Assembly: GCA_009741485.1 (NCBI GenBank)
Contig: CM019216.1
Location: 26,491,741-26,555,740 of the forward strand
Reading direction: 5' to 3'
DNA length: 64,000 nt
Source of the DNA: Malurus cyaneus samueli
Lineage: Eukaryota; Chordata; Aves; Passeriformes; Maluridae
Shown here: piece by piece, positions 61,942 to 64,000 of the stretch
Layout: each line of letters begins with the position of its first letter
Numbering within the stretch: position 1 is the first letter of the stretch
Translations under genes and position numbers: made by a program
Notes under the pieces: generated by a model
The model's input: the letters and a program-made list of their open reading frames with translations, nothing else
The model's database searches: none
What the model was told of the DNA's origin: nothing

Positions 61942-64000
61942 ATTTATAGTATTAGAATAAAGTAATACAGAAAGACATTATCATTAATAACATTTGTTAA
62001 TTTCACAAGTGATATCCTTTCAGGATCTTTTAAAAGTTTTACTAGTCTAGAAACTGGATTCTTAGAACACTGAAGTTAACTACTTTGTTGTTAAATATTA
62101 GATGATTATACAATCCTATGTTATTTATTTACTTCAAGAGTCTATAATACACATTCCCTGTACCACTGTATTGTTGCATATTCACATATTCACATATGAC
62201 CCTATTTCTGTTTGTCAATTTCTTCACTTTTTAATTGTTCTACAATCACGTTTAATTTCTCAATCCAAAAAAAGCTTTTAAACTCAGATATTAAATAAGA
62301 TTATTACATCCTTTTCAGTCTTTGGTATTGTTTTTTCCCTATGATGTTGTAGAAATCCTTATTATCTTAACCCTTTGGCTAGCATTAATCCATTTCTCTT
62401 TTATGCTGCCTTATCTTTGCCCTACACTTTAACTTCGAATATTCTTGTCCTGGCTGCTCCTCTTCCCCTTTCCAGAGCACTATTCAATAGTGATTCCTTA
62501 TCTTGTCTTTCAGTGCCAGAAGCTACCAACAGCCCCGTACAGCTTGACATATCACAAGCAAGAAGGAAGGCACACAAACATGCCTCACTTCGTGTGAATG
62601 GATAAATACTGTAAGAAACTATATTTTTTTTTTTAATGCAACCTCTTGCAACACTGAACCTAGCTGCTAAATACCAAATCCTGTTTCAAAAAGCTATACA
62701 TTAAGGATGACATGGCCAGTCATTTTTGGAAACCTTTCTCTGGAATTTTTATTAGCTGTTCTTCAGATAAACTATTTTGGCTGTCTGAACACTGTCATTG
62801 TGGTTTAGGTCACTTTTCTGATAATTACAATATTACAACCTGAAGCATGATCAAGAATAACTAAAAAAAACATGGTCCATTACAGTGACTGACAGGAACA
62901 ACAAAATCATTGACAACATACATACTAGATTCGATTATGGGTCGGTTATTTGCTGAATCCTGACATATGTACAAACTATTATGGATCAAAGCAACCTAAA
63001 GTGAACCAAAGAGAAGACTGAAATAAATATATAACTCAATTAATTTCAGCCTGAGCCAGGGATTGACTATATGACCATCAGAACCCTTCCAACCTAAATT
63101 TACCTATGCGTCTTTTCATACAATTTGAAAAATATTTTTAATCTATTCACAAAATAGGTCTAAAAATAAGTGTTGGCCTTAAGGTACCAACCTTAAAGTC
63201 TCTTCAGTTTAATATTACATCTGTTATATGAACACAGTGAGCTACTCTCAAATATGAAAGACCCCAACATCTTAATATGCATTCATATATTAAGATATCT
63301 CAGCCATAAGTTGGACAACTTGAGCTCTCGTCTTCTGTGAGTGCTCAATATCTGAATCCTGTGCACCACATCACACCAGGGGAATGCTAAAACACAACAA
63401 AATCGTGAATATGGACTCTTACATGATCTTCCAGGGATTGCTTCAGTTCTAGATGCTCACTTGCCATAAAAAAGATAGTCCAGCTGACTGTTCTCACCCA
63501 GCTGATGTTGTAAATCATTCAAGCTTCCAACCTACTTATCAAATTTTCCAGAGGTACCTAATTCTAACTTTAGTATATACCCATTCAGAGCAGAATCTAA
63601 AAAAAAAAGAAAACTCAACAAAACCAAAAACAAACAACAAACAACAAAAAAAAACAAAAAAACCACCAACAAAAAAACAAACCAAACAAAAAACCCACAA
63701 AAAGCCCCAAACAAACCAGCAACAAACGAACAAAACAAACAAAAAAAAAAGTAAAACTGCTATATTACAAACATCTTTTTTCTAAATGGAGAAATAGAAC
63801 TGCTGCAAAGAACACCAGCATTTGTAATTATTTATTAGGGCTAAAATGGTTGAGGGTAGCCTCAGATATCAAGACACTCTTTTCCTCATAAAATTCTCAG
63901 ACTTATTGGTGAAGGCATAAATTGCCTTTTTATAGCTGTATATCAACAATTTTTGCAAAAATGTAAGAAATAATCTAATGCAGAGATACTGTGAAAAGAA
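61942..64000 (-). repeat. Right arm of the large inverted repeat, running to the window edge
   Basis: Reverse-complement partner of 59,700-61,815. Pairing begins at ATTTATAGTATTAG and is still continuing at base 64,000, so the true arm length is unknown. This arm is about 60 bases shorter than its partner through scattered indels and a shorter low-complexity tract. It differs from its partner by true substitutions as well as length changes. No coding region is recognised. Confidence 0.95.

Noticed and set aside
63453..63785. Open frame repeated at 59,951-60,262 on the opposite strand
   Set aside because: The match between the two is the inverted repeat itself. Most of the frame is the CA/GT low-complexity tract, so it is not a conserved protein pair.

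Overview
The window looks like nuclear DNA of a bird, probably a songbird or another neoavian. It is AT-rich with a single spliced gene. It carries CR1 LINE fragments and pieces of a GC-rich LTR family whose end and internal motifs are ones I associate with avian endogenous retroviruses. It has no Alu- or L1-type repeats. The avian call rests on recognising these repeats; I cannot name the species.

The only protein-coding gene I can support is ADGRB3 (BAI3), on the + strand. Positions 1-38,850 are the gene-poor flank upstream of it: AT-rich single-copy DNA with LTR pieces (3.7-7.2 kb, 14.6-15.0 kb, 32.1-32.4 kb), CR1 pieces (11.9, 13.6, 25.5, 31 and 34.4-35.2 kb), simple repeats and one 10-base N gap. 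A candidate proximal control element (38,957-39,011) is followed by an A-rich tract and a CpG island (39,285-40,250). A probable non-coding first exon ends at a strong splice donor (40,786/40,787) and carries two short upstream ORFs. After an intron of about 2.7 kb comes the first coding exon (43,489-44,257). It encodes the signal peptide, the CUB domain and the following cysteine-rich stretch of ADGRB3, and ends in phase 1.

The rest of the window (44,258-64,000) is the start of the next, very long intron. It holds a second CpG island (about 45,460-46,070), long AT-rich stretches, and at its end a large inverted repeat. That repeat has two arms of about 2.1 kb (59,700-61,815 and 61,942-64,000) around a spacer of about 126 bp, and it runs off the window edge. 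It is the most unusual structure here: either a real palindrome inside the ADGRB3 transcription unit, able to fold into a long RNA hairpin, or an assembly or read fold-back artefact.

I found no CRISPR array, operon, tRNA, rRNA or prokaryotic system. Many open frames exist, but apart from the ADGRB3 exon they are chance frames in repeats, GC-rich islands or low-complexity DNA.
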